A DNA stretch of 64,000 nt from assembly GCF_009930795.1 (NCBI RefSeq), contig NZ_CP017146.1, positions 2,542,001 through 2,606,000 on the forward strand, given 5' to 3'. The first letter of the stretch is position 1. The number at the start of each line of letters is the position of its first letter. Below the pieces are notes generated by a model. The model was not told the DNA's origin. It was given only the letters and a program-made list of their open reading frames with translations, and searched no databases. Made by a program: the position numbers and the translations under genes. Source of the stretch: Marisediminicola antarctica (lineage in GTDB: Bacteria > Actinomycetota > Actinomycetes > Actinomycetales > Microbacteriaceae). Of this stretch, positions 51,595-60,919 are shown piece after piece.

Positions 51595-53617
51595 GGCGGC
51601 GGGGATACTCGAGGTGAGCCGATCACGCGCCCCGATGCTTCGCTGGCGACTCATCATCGTCATCGCCCTCGTCTCAATCGGCGCGGCGCTCGCCGCGTTC
51701 GTGATCACGTCCACGATCGCCTCGAGTACGCCCTGGCGGGTGATCGTCGAGAGCTACACGCTCACGAACATCGTCATCGGGCTCAGCTGCCTGGTGTCCG
51801 GTGGCCTCATTGGGTGGTTCCGGCCGAAAAATGCCGTCGGTTGGCTGTTTCTGGCGAGCGGCCTCGGCCATCTTGTCGCCGCAGGCCTGGCGATGGTCCT
51901 CAGGTTCGGCGTCGAGAGCGGTTGGCCGGAGACGACCACCCGATCGCTGACCACCGTGTTCCACCTCGGCTGGCTGATCGGACTCCCCGGCCTCTTCCTC
52001 CTCGCGCTGCTGCTGTTCCCCACCGGCCGACTCCCCTCCCGATGGTGGCGCGCGGTCGCCGTTGCCGTCATTGTGCAGACGGGCTACAACGTCGTCACCG
52101 CCGCGCTGTCGCCCGAATCCCTGCTCGGGAGCCCGGCGACGGTATCGATACTCTCCTCCGGGTACGTCCCTGCCACCGGGCTGGCCGCAGCGGTCAGCAT
52201 CGTGGGCGGTGCGCTTTATGCGCTTGTCGCCGCCTCTCTCGTCACGCGGTACCGCAACGGCGACGAGCAGACGAAGAGCCAGCTGTTGTGGCTGATTCTC
52301 GCCATCGTGGCGGCGGGCGTGCTGAATTCCCAGCGGTGGGCCACGGGCAATGGCCCGATCCTGCCGCTGTTGGGCATTTCGCTCGTGCCCATCGCCATCG
52401 CAATCGCGATCGTGCGCTACCGGCTGCTGGATATCCGCCTTGTGCTCTCACGCACGCTCGTGTACACGTTGGCCATTGCGACGGTCATCGCGGTCTACGC
52501 GACCCTGGTGTCGGCGACCGCGTTACTGGTTCCCAGCGACGCCGAGCGCGGCCTGTCGATCGCGGCGGCCATCCTGGTCGCCGTCGCGTTCACCCCCGTG
52601 CGGCTGCTGTTCCAGCGGCTGATCAACCGGGCATTCTATGGCTCTCGCGGGGACCTCGCTGGGGCTGCCTTCCGAATGTCGGAGCGCATGCAGCGAACCG
52701 ACGACGATCTCGTCAACCTTCTGGAGCGCGCACGCCTCGACCTCAAGCTCCCCTACCTGTCGATCCGCAGCACCGATGATTATCAGGTCGCAACGGCTGG
52801 CCAGCTCGACGCCGACGCGCCCGCCGCCTCGGTGCCTCTGAGCCACCGCGGCGAACCACTGGCAACTCTCCATGTCGGCCTGCGTCGCGGAGAGCGTTCC
52901 ATACACCCCTCCGACCTCCGGACACTGACGATGATCGCGACCCCGCTGGCGGTCGCGCACCACGCGATCGAACTGACCGACCAGGTGCGCGCGGCACGCG
53001 CCACCATCGTGCAGGCCCGGGAATGGGAGCGGCAACGGCTCTACCGTGACCTGCATGACGGACTCGGCCCCGACCTGACCAGCGTCGCCTTCCGCGCCGA
53101 TGCGGTGTCGAACCTCGTGCGAAGTGACCCTGATCGGGCACTAAAACTCCTTGGGGAGTTGCGCCAGCAGGTGCGGTCGTCGATCAACGACGTTCGCCGA
53201 GTCGTCTACGGATTGCGCCCGATCGAACTCGACAAGCACGGCCTCGAGGGCGCGCTGATGAGGCGAGTCGCGAGCGCGAACAACGACAGCGATCGCCGCC
53301 TCGTCGTTACCGCGACGATGCCAGCGCAGATGGCGGGCCTCTCCCCCGCCACCGAGCTGGCCACGTACAGGATCGTCAGCGAGGGGCTCGCGAACGCCCT
53401 GAGACATTCCGGGGCAACCTCTTGCACCATCGACATCTCGATGGGTGCGTCGCTGCGGATCGTGATCACCGACAATGGATCCCGCGGGCAGGACTGGGCC
53501 CCCGGTGTGGGAGTCGCCTCCATGATCGACAGAGCCGAGGAGCTGGGCGGATCAGCATCTGCCGGCCCCACCTCGTCGGGCTGGAGCGTTATCGCCGACC
53601 TGCCACTGTCGGTATGA
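51587..53617 (+). CDS. Sensor histidine kinase, HisKA_3 (NarX/DesK) family
   Basis: A 676-residue membrane kinase. About eight or nine helices cover residues 15-340, with a domain (about 375-465) resembling a small GAF-type fold, then a dimerisation/phospho-acceptor segment with His490 in LYRDLHDGLGPDL and an HATPase domain (about 570-676; ATYRIVSEGLANALRHSGAT, N box; VITDNGSRGQDW; GVGVASMIDRAEELGGSA). It starts inside the response regulator gene (8-nt overlap). The signal is unknown; membrane sensing is likely from the many helices. Confidence 0.9.
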   Translation: MIEAAGILEVSRSRAPMLRWRLIIVIALVSIGAALAAFVITSTIASSTPWRVIVESYTLTNIVIGLSCLVSGGLIGWFRPKNAVGWLFLASGLGHLVAAGLAMVLRFGVESGWPETTTRSLTTVFHLGWLIGLPGLFLLALLLFPTGRLPSRWWRAVAVAVIVQTGYNVVTAALSPESLLGSPATVSILSSGYVPATGLAAAVSIVGGALYALVAASLVTRYRNGDEQTKSQLLWLILAIVAAGVLNSQRWATGNGPILPLLGISLVPIAIAIAIVRYRLLDIRLVLSRTLVYTLAIATVIAVYATLVSATALLVPSDAERGLSIAAAILVAVAFTPVRLLFQRLINRAFYGSRGDLAGAAFRMSERMQRTDDDLVNLLERARLDLKLPYLSIRSTDDYQVATAGQLDADAPAASVPLSHRGEPLATLHVGLRRGERSIHPSDLRTLTMIATPLAVAHHAIELTDQVRAARATIVQAREWERQRLYRDLHDGLGPDLTSVAFRADAVSNLVRSDPDRALKLLGELRQQVRSSINDVRRVVYGLRPIELDKHGLEGALMRRVASANNDSDRRLVVTATMPAQMAGLSPATELATYRIVSEGLANALRHSGATSCTIDISMGASLRIVITDNGSRGQDWAPGVGVASMIDRAEELGGSASAGPTSSGWSVIADLPLSV

Positions 53618-53635
53618 CCCTGCCAACCTGACGGG

Positions 53636-53974
53636 CTACCCCGCGCCGGCTTCCGCGAGCTGCTGCGTCGGAGCGGCGAGCGGCTCAGGGAGCACGTGCA
53701 GCCCACCGACGCTGTTCGCGCACCTCATCAGCTCCTCGAGCCACACCGCGTTCACCGGCCCAACCGCCACCTTCGAGTACTGGAAGCACACGGGGATGTT
53801 CGGGTCGAACCAGATGCTCACGCGTCCTCCGCCGGTGTCGACGGGCAGCGTCCACGTGCACATGAACCGCTCGTCCCGGCGGAGCTTCGCCGTGATCACG
53901 AGCTGCAGGTGGATGAGAACCCGGTCGTCGAACTCGAACCTTGTCATTCCGGTGCCGTAGAGCAAAACACCCAC
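53636..53974 (-). CDS. DUF7882-like small protein
   Basis: A 112-residue protein: VGVLLYGTGMTRFEFDDRVL, HLQLVITAKLRRDERFMCTW and VSIWFDPNIPVCFQYSKVAV are typical of a family common in Microbacteriaceae and often labelled ATP-dependent DNA ligase by transfer; it has no ligase active site. The function is unknown. The GTG at 53974 has an excellent AAGGAGGT at 5-nt spacing. Convergent with the histidine kinase gene. Confidence 0.85.
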   Translation of the reverse strand: MGVLLYGTGMTRFEFDDRVLIHLQLVITAKLRRDERFMCTWTLPVDTGGGRVSIWFDPNIPVCFQYSKVAVGPVNAVWLEELMRCANSVGGLHVLPEPLAAPTQQLAEAGAG

Positions 53975-54164
53975 GTGTGACCTCCTTGATGCTATCCCCC
54001 ATAGTAGGAGAAAACAGTGACAGAGTCTCGGGGCGAAAGTCCTCACTAGTGTCGAGAGTTAACAATCTGTTCATGTTCGAAACTGCCGAGGACACCTGCC
54101 CGGCCCGGTACGTATCGCCTCATCCACATGACGGGGTTCCAAACGCGAACGAGGGTCCACACAA

Positions 54165-54188
54165 AACGCCCTCCCGGAGGAGGGCGTT
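54165..54188 (-). terminator. Rho-independent-type terminator
   Basis: A perfect 10-bp stem (AACGCCCTCC with GGAGGGCGTT) and a 4-nt loop lie 37 bp after the stop of the putative oxygenase gene; on the minus strand the hairpin is followed by TTG, a weak U-tract. It is the clearest terminator in the window. Confidence 0.7.
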
Positions 54189-54224
54189 CCGTGAAGCTGG
54201 TCTAACCAGCGCCGATCGCGAGGA

Positions 54225-55010
54225 TCAGGCCTCGCTCATCGCCGTCTTCTCGGCCTGGCCCTTGGCGGCGTAGTACGCGGCACGGGCCGCGATGCGACGC
54301 GTCTGCTCGGCCTGTCCGGCATCCAGAACGTCCTGCGCCACCTCGACGTTGGGCACCCGGCTCACACCGTTGTGCTTCGCGATGTAGGCGTCGAGCTGGG
54401 GCCCCGACTCCCACGAGGTGATCAGGCAATAGCGCGGGTCGGCGCCGAGGTGGGTGGCGGCGTGCCAGAGCCGCTGAGTGTCGATGATCAGCTGGGCGCC
54501 GGCCGGCAGCGCAATGCGGTACTCGACGCTCGGGTCGGTGCGGTTCTCCCGCAGCACGAAGTAGCTGGTCTGGTCGTCGGTGAGGTTGAAGAAGCCGCGC
54601 ACGACCCAGCCGGTGCCATCGGGGTTCAGCCGGTTGTTGTCGTCCTGGTGCAGGTTGTAGAGGCAGTCCGCGTAGGTGTTCGGCAGCAGCTCGATGACCC
54701 GGCAGCGGCCGACGTTGGAGCCCGGCTCCTGGGCGCGACGAGTGAGGTTCGGTGCCGTCTCGACCTGCGAGTCGATCCACACGCCGTCCTTGTCGGTGCG
54801 CGGCGGCTTGTGGTTCCAGAATCCGTTGACCTCGATCTCGCCGAATGCGCTGGCGAGCGGAGCGAAGCGGGTCTCGCCGGAGGACTTCCAGTCGACATAC
54901 TCGATGTCGAGCCACTCCTTCGGGTCGAGCTCCTGGTTGTAGCGGTCGAGTACCACGTAGCCGGTCTCGTCGAGTGCAGCAGATTTGATGTAACCCATGA
55001 TCGAGATCAT
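54225..55010 (-). CDS. Putative Fe(II)/2-oxoglutarate-dependent oxygenase-like protein
   Basis: A 261-residue soluble protein of no family I can name. The middle holds CLYNLHQDDNNRLNP (His-x-Asp), then about 60 residues on RLWHAATHLG (distal His) and PRYCLITSWESG (Arg and Ser), the arrangement of metal and 2-oxoglutarate ligands in double-stranded beta-helix oxygenases. The C-terminus is an Ala/Gln/Glu-rich helix. An AGGT-type iron-box-like palindrome lies just upstream, which would fit iron control. A GAAAGGA sits close to ATG 55010; ATG 54998 is an alternative. Confidence 0.5.
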   Translation of the reverse strand: MISIMGYIKSAALDETGYVVLDRYNQELDPKEWLDIEYVDWKSSGETRFAPLASAFGEIEVNGFWNHKPPRTDKDGVWIDSQVETAPNLTRRAQEPGSNVGRCRVIELLPNTYADCLYNLHQDDNNRLNPDGTGWVVRGFFNLTDDQTSYFVLRENRTDPSVEYRIALPAGAQLIIDTQRLWHAATHLGADPRYCLITSWESGPQLDAYIAKHNGVSRVPNVEVAQDVLDAGQAEQTRRIAARAAYYAAKGQAEKTAMSEA

Positions 55011-55050
55011 GTCCTTTCGTCAGGGGCCAGCACGTTTTAACAGGCCCAAC

Positions 55051-55067
55051 TTAGGTAAGCCTACCTT
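55051..55067. promoter_or_regulatory. DtxR/IdeR-like iron box
   Basis: TTAGGTAAGCCTACCTT resembles the consensus TTAGGTTAGCCTAACCTAA, with perfect AGGTA/TACCT arms but one base fewer between the AGGT and ACCT halves. It lies 41 bp upstream of the oxygenase start and 19 bp upstream of the DUF262 gene, so it could control either. Assigned by eye. Confidence 0.5.
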
Positions 55068-55085
55068 CGGATACAGTTGGTCAAC

Positions 55086-57098
55086 ATGGCCACTGCCACC
55101 AACATCACTGCGACCGCGGTCAACACGATTCGCTGGCTCTCCGCCGCGGACACCACCATCGTGGTGCCCGTCTATCAACGCCAGTACCGCTGGGACATCG
55201 GCGGATGCGAGCAGCTGCTCGCCGACATCCGCGCCGTCGCCGACTCGGACGACCTGCACCGGCACTTCATCGGCTCGATCCTCTCCGCCGGGAGCACGGC
55301 ATCCGAGGAGCTCGTGCTCATTGACGGCCAGCAGCGCATCACCACGCTCATGCTGCTGATCGCGGCGTTGCACCACACCGTTCAGGGCCAGCAATTCGGC
55401 GATCACGCGCTCGCCACCGAACTGGAGCAGGTGCTCGTGCTTGCTGGCGACGGCAGCCGAACCAAGCTCCGCCCGCATCGGGCCTGGGCCGACGTCTTCG
55501 AGAGCGTCGTGCTCGGCCGACGGCTGGCCGGCGACGAGCTGCGCGACTCGCGCTTCGATGACAACTACGCCTTCTTCCGCAGCCAGGTTCCCGCCGAGGA
55601 GGTGCCGCGCATCTGGGCGGGACTGCAGCGGCTCGAGCACGTGGCCATCACCCTCGGCGCAGACGCCAACGCCCAGCAGATCTTCGAGAGCCTCAACTCC
55701 ACCGGCGAGCCACTCCGCGACCACGAGCTCATCCACAACTACGTGCTCATGGGCCTGTCGCATGCCGAGCAGACCGAGATCGAGGCGTCCTTCTGGCTGC
55801 CGATCGAGCAGAACACCGGGGGGTCCATCGCCAACTTCTGGCGCCACTACCTGGTCATGACGACCGGCCGCGAGATCGACGTCAGCGGCGGACGCGGGGT
55901 GTACGACGCGTTCCGGCACGAGTTCCCGCGCCTCGACCTCGAGACGCTTCGCACGCTTGCCGCAGAATGGGCCGCATACTCGGCGGTGTACCGAATCCTC
56001 CTCGAGCCGGCGCTCGAGCCGGACGCTGAGCTGGCCCGGCAACTCGGCTACGTCAACACCGTCGGGCGGGGCATGTACCCGCTCGTGATGCGCGCCTACC
56101 GCGACTACTCGCGCCGCATGATGGACCGGGATGCCCTGATCAGCGCATTGGAGCAGATCCAGTCGCTGCTGCTGCGCAGGACCGTGGTCGGCCTCAGCAA
56201 CGACCGGCTCGTGGCGCGCCTCTGCCGCGCCCGGGACGAGGGGCCTGCGAGCCTCGACGCCGCGATCGCCCGGATCACCCCGTCGGATGCACGCGTGCGG
56301 GTGGAACTCAAATACGGCGCGCTCCCCCACGCCGCCTACGTTCTCGGTCGCCTCTCCGGTGTCGACAGCCTGGCCGAGCTCGACGTCGAGCACATCTTTC
56401 CGCTTGGACCCGGTGACGCGTGGAGCGGCGATGGGGTGCGGGAGTGGGCCGACTACAGCGACGACGAGCAAAACAGCCATCGGGCGCTCGCCGACTCGCT
56501 CGGAAACCTCACCCTGCTCGAGGAGTCGTTCGCCGAGCGCGCCGCCGACGCCTCGTTCCCAGAGAAGCGCACCGCCATCTACGCGCGGAGCGCGATCCCC
56601 TCGACCCGCGAGCTCGCTGACTCTCCCGCCTGGGGCACCGCCGCGATCGCCGAGCGCACCGGGCGTCTCACGGCCGACTTTTTGGCGATCTGGGCACGCT
56701 CGACGGCCGCCGGCATCGACGACGACGGGCTCACCCCGATCCTCGACGCCCAACGGCGGCGCGGCTGGCCGCGCGGCTGGGAGCGGGAATTCGAGTACGT
56801 CGAGTACCGCGGCGAGCACTGGGAAGTCCCCGACATCAAGTACCTGTTCAACCGCATCTTCAGCCGGCTCTGGGCCGACGACGGCGACAAGGTCACCGCG
56901 TTCAGCGCCAGGCGCGGCGGGCCCATCTTCGAGGCGCGGGCTTGGAACGGCCACTGGGATGCTCTCGACGAGGCCCACTTTCTCTATATGGGCTGGGACT
57001 CGAAGTACATGCTCACCGCGGTGCAGGGCGTGCTCGAGGAGACCGGACTCGCCTCCGAGGTATTTGTGAAGTACTCGTATATCGGGGCGGCGATGTAG
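55086..57098 (+). CDS. DUF262-DUF1524 nuclease (GmrSD-like)
   Basis: A 670-residue protein. The DUF262 part (about residues 8-230) carries VPVYQRQYRW and the NTPase/ParB-like LVLIDGQQRITTLMLLIAAL. The DUF1524 part (about 410-530) has AELDVEHIFPLGPGD (the His-Glu HNH-like core) and SLGNLTLLEESFAERAADAS with an Asn. In the GmrSD type IV restriction system this architecture cleaves modified phage DNA; here both domains are in one chain and no partner genes are nearby. The ATG at 55086 is used instead of an upstream TTG. Confidence 0.88.
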   Translation: MATATNITATAVNTIRWLSAADTTIVVPVYQRQYRWDIGGCEQLLADIRAVADSDDLHRHFIGSILSAGSTASEELVLIDGQQRITTLMLLIAALHHTVQGQQFGDHALATELEQVLVLAGDGSRTKLRPHRAWADVFESVVLGRRLAGDELRDSRFDDNYAFFRSQVPAEEVPRIWAGLQRLEHVAITLGADANAQQIFESLNSTGEPLRDHELIHNYVLMGLSHAEQTEIEASFWLPIEQNTGGSIANFWRHYLVMTTGREIDVSGGRGVYDAFRHEFPRLDLETLRTLAAEWAAYSAVYRILLEPALEPDAELARQLGYVNTVGRGMYPLVMRAYRDYSRRMMDRDALISALEQIQSLLLRRTVVGLSNDRLVARLCRARDEGPASLDAAIARITPSDARVRVELKYGALPHAAYVLGRLSGVDSLAELDVEHIFPLGPGDAWSGDGVREWADYSDDEQNSHRALADSLGNLTLLEESFAERAADASFPEKRTAIYARSAIPSTRELADSPAWGTAAIAERTGRLTADFLAIWARSTAAGIDDDGLTPILDAQRRRGWPRGWEREFEYVEYRGEHWEVPDIKYLFNRIFSRLWADDGDKVTAFSARRGGPIFEARAWNGHWDALDEAHFLYMGWDSKYMLTAVQGVLEETGLASEVFVKYSYIGAAM

Positions 57099-57198
57099 CG
57101 AGGGGTGGTATCGGCTCCAAGGGGCGCGAACCAGATGATCTAATCCGTGGTCCGCGCCCGCCTGAGTCGCCCTCGATGCCGTTGCGTCTAGCCGGCCG

Positions 57199-58110
57199 TT
57201 ATTCCTGTCGCGCCGACGACTCCACGCGGGACAATGCCGCTCCGGACTCCGCGGCAATCGCCTTGATCAGCGCTGACGCGTTCTGCTCTGACCATCCAGC
57301 GTCCATTGCAGCATCCACATAGTGGGCCGCGGCCGACACACTAGGCACGGCCACACCGAGGCCCGACGCGAAGTCCTGGATGAGACGACTGTCCTTCTGC
57401 ATCAGCTTGAGGGCGAATGATGGCGAATAGTCGTCAGCAAGCACCGCAGGTCCGACCCCATCGAAAATGGGCGAACGGAAGTCCGTGACCTTGAGCACCT
57501 CGAGCACCTTATGGAGGTCCAGACCAGCCTGAGCAGCCAGTGTCAGGGACTCCCCGAGGGCGAGAAGCTGCGATGCGACAACAAGATTACCGACCAGCTT
57601 CATGCGAACGCCCGAACCGCCTGGGCCCATGAGGTGAACAGTCTCGCTGATCGGCTCAAGTACCCCGAGCGCGTCGTCGAAAGTACCAGGATCGCCTCCG
57701 ACCACAATCCACAGCCCACCGTTGTCGGCCTCGCCGCGTGAGCCGAAGACAGGAGCATCGAGGAAGCGAACTCCCTTCGCTTCAAGTGCCTCGCGCTCAT
57801 CCGCGCTTGCCTCAGGGCTGATGGTCGACAAATCGATCACTATCGAGCCGCTGTCGACGACAGAGGCGAGGCCCCCCTCGGCGAGCACCACGGCGCGAAC
57901 AGCGGCATCGTCGCTGAGGCAGTACATGACGACATCCGCGCCCTTCACCGCAAGCGCGATACTTGACGCCGAAGTTGCTCCCGCGGCGACTGCTTCTCCG
58001 ACCGGAGCCTCAGACCGGTTCCAGACCGTGACCTGATGCCCGGCCGCGAGCAGGTTCTTCACCATTCCGATGCCCATTGTGCCGAGGCCAAGATATGCAA
58101 TTTGTGTCAT
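57199..58110 (-). CDS. Beta-hydroxyacid dehydrogenase family oxidoreductase
   Basis: A 303-residue NAD(P)-dependent enzyme: IAYLGLGTMGIGMVKNLLAA (NAD loop), VIDLSTISPEASADERE, FLDAPVFGSRGEADNGG (substrate) and GVRMKLVGNLVVASQL with the catalytic Lys. The family includes 3-hydroxyisobutyrate, tartronate semialdehyde, L-threonate and gamma-hydroxybutyrate dehydrogenases. As the last gene of the ABC-DhaK-DhaL operon (its ATG overlaps the dhaL stop), it may act on the phosphorylated or unphosphorylated acid/aldehyde of the same sugar route. Confidence 0.85.
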   Translation of the reverse strand: MTQIAYLGLGTMGIGMVKNLLAAGHQVTVWNRSEAPVGEAVAAGATSASSIALAVKGADVVMYCLSDDAAVRAVVLAEGGLASVVDSGSIVIDLSTISPEASADEREALEAKGVRFLDAPVFGSRGEADNGGLWIVVGGDPGTFDDALGVLEPISETVHLMGPGGSGVRMKLVGNLVVASQLLALGESLTLAAQAGLDLHKVLEVLKVTDFRSPIFDGVGPAVLADDYSPSFALKLMQKDSRLIQDFASGLGVAVPSVSAAAHYVDAAMDAGWSEQNASALIKAIAAESGAALSRVESSARQE

Positions 58111-58757
58111 TTTGTCTGGTCTCCTATTTGGGCCGACGCCGCAAGCGCGTTCGCCGACTTCCACGACTGCAAGAACCTCAGGAAAGCGGTTGCGCCCGGA
58201 TCTTGCAGCCCGATGCTGCGCTCCTGCAGCCACGACGCCCTACCGCGGCGGGATTGGAGTTCTTTCGAAACGATGACCCCGCGCTCAGCAGCGCTGATTG
58301 CCGAATCGAGCGCAATTTCGCTCGAGCCAGTTTCAAGCAGCGCCTCCGCTGCGGGAAACATTGCGTCGAGGATTGTCTTGTCACCGACCTGTGACTTGCC
58401 GCGCTGGCTGATCGACTCCGCCGCCGCAAGAGCGAATCGCCCGACTTGGTCGCCGACCACCGTTGGTGAATCACCCCAGACGCGCGAGCCCGCGAGTAGT
58501 GCACCGGCGACCAGCGCCGCCATGGTCGACGGATTTGCGTTCGCGAACGCCTTCGCGCACGCCAACACGACTTCGGTTGGCGTGGCGCTCGTCGGAAGAG
58601 CTTCCAATGCCTCGATGACAGCGGCCGCTCCCAGCGACACTGTGATGCCCAGGTCCCCGTCTCCGAGAGCTTGGTCGAGATCGCCGAGCTCTTCTGAGTA
58701 GGTGGTGAACTCGCCGAGACAATTGCGAATCGCGATGCTTACTTCGTTTCCGTTCAT
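58107..58757 (-). CDS. dhaL: DhaL: dihydroxyacetone kinase-type phosphotransfer subunit
   Basis: A 216-residue DhaL-domain protein: ELGDLDQALGDGDLGITVSL with the Asp cluster that binds Mg-ADP, GALLAGSRVWGDSPTVVGDQ and QVGDKTILDAMFPAAEALLE. DhaL transfers phosphate to the sugar bound on DhaK. No DhaM (PTS) gene is in the window, so the phosphate donor may be ATP directly or a distant DhaM. The ATG at 58757 is used, 7 nt after the dhaK stop. Confidence 0.88.
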   Translation of the reverse strand: MNGNEVSIAIRNCLGEFTTYSEELGDLDQALGDGDLGITVSLGAAAVIEALEALPTSATPTEVVLACAKAFANANPSTMAALVAGALLAGSRVWGDSPTVVGDQVGRFALAAAESISQRGKSQVGDKTILDAMFPAAEALLETGSSEIALDSAISAAERGVIVSKELQSRRGRASWLQERSIGLQDPGATAFLRFLQSWKSANALAASAQIGDQTK

Positions 58758-58764
58758 GAGTGAC

Positions 58765-59766
58765 TCACGCTTCCTTGAAGAATGGGGATTCGGCCGGCGC
58801 GTTGAGGAGGGCAAGCCTCTCATCATTCAGCGCAAGCAGAGAGATGGATGCTCCGGCCATTTCGAGGCTCGTTGCATACTCCCCGACATAGTTTTTGTCG
58901 ATTGTGATTCCTTGCTCGCTGAGCAGCTGGTGCACACGGCGAAAGAGGAGGTAGAGCTCCTCGAGTGGAGTAGCGCCCATGCCGTTCACGAGCACAGCCA
59001 CGTGGTCACCCGAGCCGATAGCAAGATCGGTTACGAGTCGTTCGGTAAGTCGTTCCGCAATCCGGTCCGCCGTCTCGAGGGCGCCACGATGGAATCCGGG
59101 CTCGCCGTGAATGCCGATTCCCACCTCCATTTCGCCGTCTTCGAGTTCGAAGCTCGGCTTTGCTGTTGTGGGCAAGATCGTCGGCGAAAGGCCGATTCCC
59201 ATCGTCGCGGTGTTATCGATGATGTCCTCCGCGACAGCGGTGACCTGCTCGAGTGAGTCGCCTCGCTCTGCAGCAGCACCTGCCGCCTTGAATGCGAACA
59301 TGATCCCGGCAACGCCGCGGCGGTCCCCGGAACGTTCCTTGGGCTGGCTGGCCACGTCATCTCGCCCGACAGCTGTCTTGGTGGGAATTCCCTCGAGCTC
59401 CGCCATGTCCGCCGCGAGATCGAAGTTGAATACGTCGCCGCCGTAGTTGCCGTAGAGGTAGAGCACCCCGGCTCCTCCGTTCACGGCTTTTGTCGCCTCC
59501 AAGACCTGAGAAGACGAGGGGGATGAGAAGACGTTTCCGATGGCCACTCCATCGCACAGACCGCGCCCGACATATCCCTTGAACAGCGGGAGGTGCCCGG
59601 ATCCGCCGCCTGTGACGATGCCGACTTTGCCCGCGACAGGAGCGTCTGCACGCACCAACACTCGCCGATCATCCGCAGGGTTCTTGAGGAGATCGGGGTG
59701 AGCTAACAGGATTCCCTCGACAAATTCGTCGACGAATGAGGCGGGTTCGTTAATGATTTTTTTCAT
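58765..59766 (-). CDS. dhaK: DhaK: dihydroxyacetone kinase-type substrate-binding subunit
   Basis: A 333-residue DhaK-domain protein: VGIVTGGGSGHLPLFKGYVG near the start, GIGIHGEPG with the His that binds the ketose carbonyl covalently, and VAVLVNGMGATPLEELYLLF. Known relatives phosphorylate dihydroxyacetone or C4 ketoses (L- or D-erythrulose kinases). The adjacent sugar ABC transporter suggests a sugar or polyol larger than dihydroxyacetone. About 20 nt after the permease stop, with AAAAGGACC upstream. Confidence 0.9.
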   Translation of the reverse strand: MKKIINEPASFVDEFVEGILLAHPDLLKNPADDRRVLVRADAPVAGKVGIVTGGGSGHLPLFKGYVGRGLCDGVAIGNVFSSPSSSQVLEATKAVNGGAGVLYLYGNYGGDVFNFDLAADMAELEGIPTKTAVGRDDVASQPKERSGDRRGVAGIMFAFKAAGAAAERGDSLEQVTAVAEDIIDNTATMGIGLSPTILPTTAKPSFELEDGEMEVGIGIHGEPGFHRGALETADRIAERLTERLVTDLAIGSGDHVAVLVNGMGATPLEELYLLFRRVHQLLSEQGITIDKNYVGEYATSLEMAGASISLLALNDERLALLNAPAESPFFKEA

Positions 59767-59785
59767 ATCTTGGTCCTTTTCCGGA

Positions 59786-60919
59786 TCAGGGTCGTAGGAG
59801 TACTGCCTCGGAGGAGGCCGCAGCGTCGTGCGGTGGATTTTTCTTCTTCGGTCGTTTCGTTCGCGATGACGACACAGAGTCGAGAATCATTACTGTGATC
59901 AAGATCACGCCTTGGGCGATGGCGTACTCATACGACGAAAGCCGAATTGCGGTGAACCCGCTCGACACCACCTGCAGCGTGAGAGTAGCCAGCACGACCC
60001 CGGAAACTGACGCGAAGCCACCAGTGGGCTTCGTCCCTCCAAGCACGGCGATGACGATGACCAGAAGGACGTAAGACGAGCCGTAGTCAGCCGACGCCGT
60101 TGGGTTTCGTGCCAAAAACAGCACTCCCGCGAGCCCGGCAAGTAGCCCGCCGAGGGTGTAGGTCTTCAGGAGCACGGACCGTCGCGGAATCGCCGAATAC
60201 TGCGCCGCTACAGGGTTGGCACCTTCCAGCTGAATCATGCGACCTAACGCAGTTCGGTTCATGAGGACGGCAACGAGGATGGCAACTGCCAGGAAGATAA
60301 TGAAGAGCAGTGGCGCATTGGCAACAGCCGCCTGGCCGATTGCTCCGAGCATTGTCGGCGCACCGTATAGGGTCGATCCTCCAGTCCAGACGATCGCAAT
60401 TCCGTTGTAGATCTGCATCGTCGCGAGGGTTGCCAGGATCGGCGTGATCCCCACGACGCTGACAAGGAATCCGTTGAACGCTCCGCCGAGCATTCCGACT
60501 GCCATTCCGGCGAGCACGATGAGGATTCCGAGATTGTTTGCGAGGTCGGGGTCGCTTGCTGCGATCGCGGTGTGCAACGTCGAGATGGTGATTGCCGAGA
60601 AATTGGCTATGGCCACAAGTGACAGATCGATTCCACCGGTGAGCATGACGACCATCATTGCGATTGAAATGATGCCGATCTCTGGTGCAGCAACAGCGAT
60701 GTTCTGAAGGTTAATCGGGCTCAGGAAGACTCGCGGGTTGAGGACGGTGAACAGAGTGACCGCCAGCAACAGCGCGACAACCATTCGCCCGGCACCCTGG
60801 TGTGCGCCCGTTCGCCGCACGAACTGGCTCGTCCAGCCTCCAAGTTGGTCGTTGAACTGTCGCAGCGATTGTGCGTTCGTCGTAGGCGGCTCGTTGCGCA
60901 CCTTCGTGTTGCGGCTCAT
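59786..60919 (-). CDS. Sugar ABC transporter permease (RbsC/LsrD-like)
   Basis: A 377-residue permease with about ten helices and the BPD_transp_2 pattern (MVVMLTGGIDLSLVAIANFS; VVGITPILATLATMQIYNG; GFASVSGVVLATLTLQVV). It has a long N-terminal cytosolic part (about 45 residues) and a Lys/Arg-rich tail (RTKRPKKKNPPH). ATG at 60919 overlaps the stop of the first permease gene (ATGA). Confidence 0.9.
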   Translation of the reverse strand: MSRNTKVRNEPPTTNAQSLRQFNDQLGGWTSQFVRRTGAHQGAGRMVVALLLAVTLFTVLNPRVFLSPINLQNIAVAAPEIGIISIAMMVVMLTGGIDLSLVAIANFSAITISTLHTAIAASDPDLANNLGILIVLAGMAVGMLGGAFNGFLVSVVGITPILATLATMQIYNGIAIVWTGGSTLYGAPTMLGAIGQAAVANAPLLFIIFLAVAILVAVLMNRTALGRMIQLEGANPVAAQYSAIPRRSVLLKTYTLGGLLAGLAGVLFLARNPTASADYGSSYVLLVIVIAVLGGTKPTGGFASVSGVVLATLTLQVVSSGFTAIRLSSYEYAIAQGVILITVMILDSVSSSRTKRPKKKNPPHDAAASSEAVLLRP

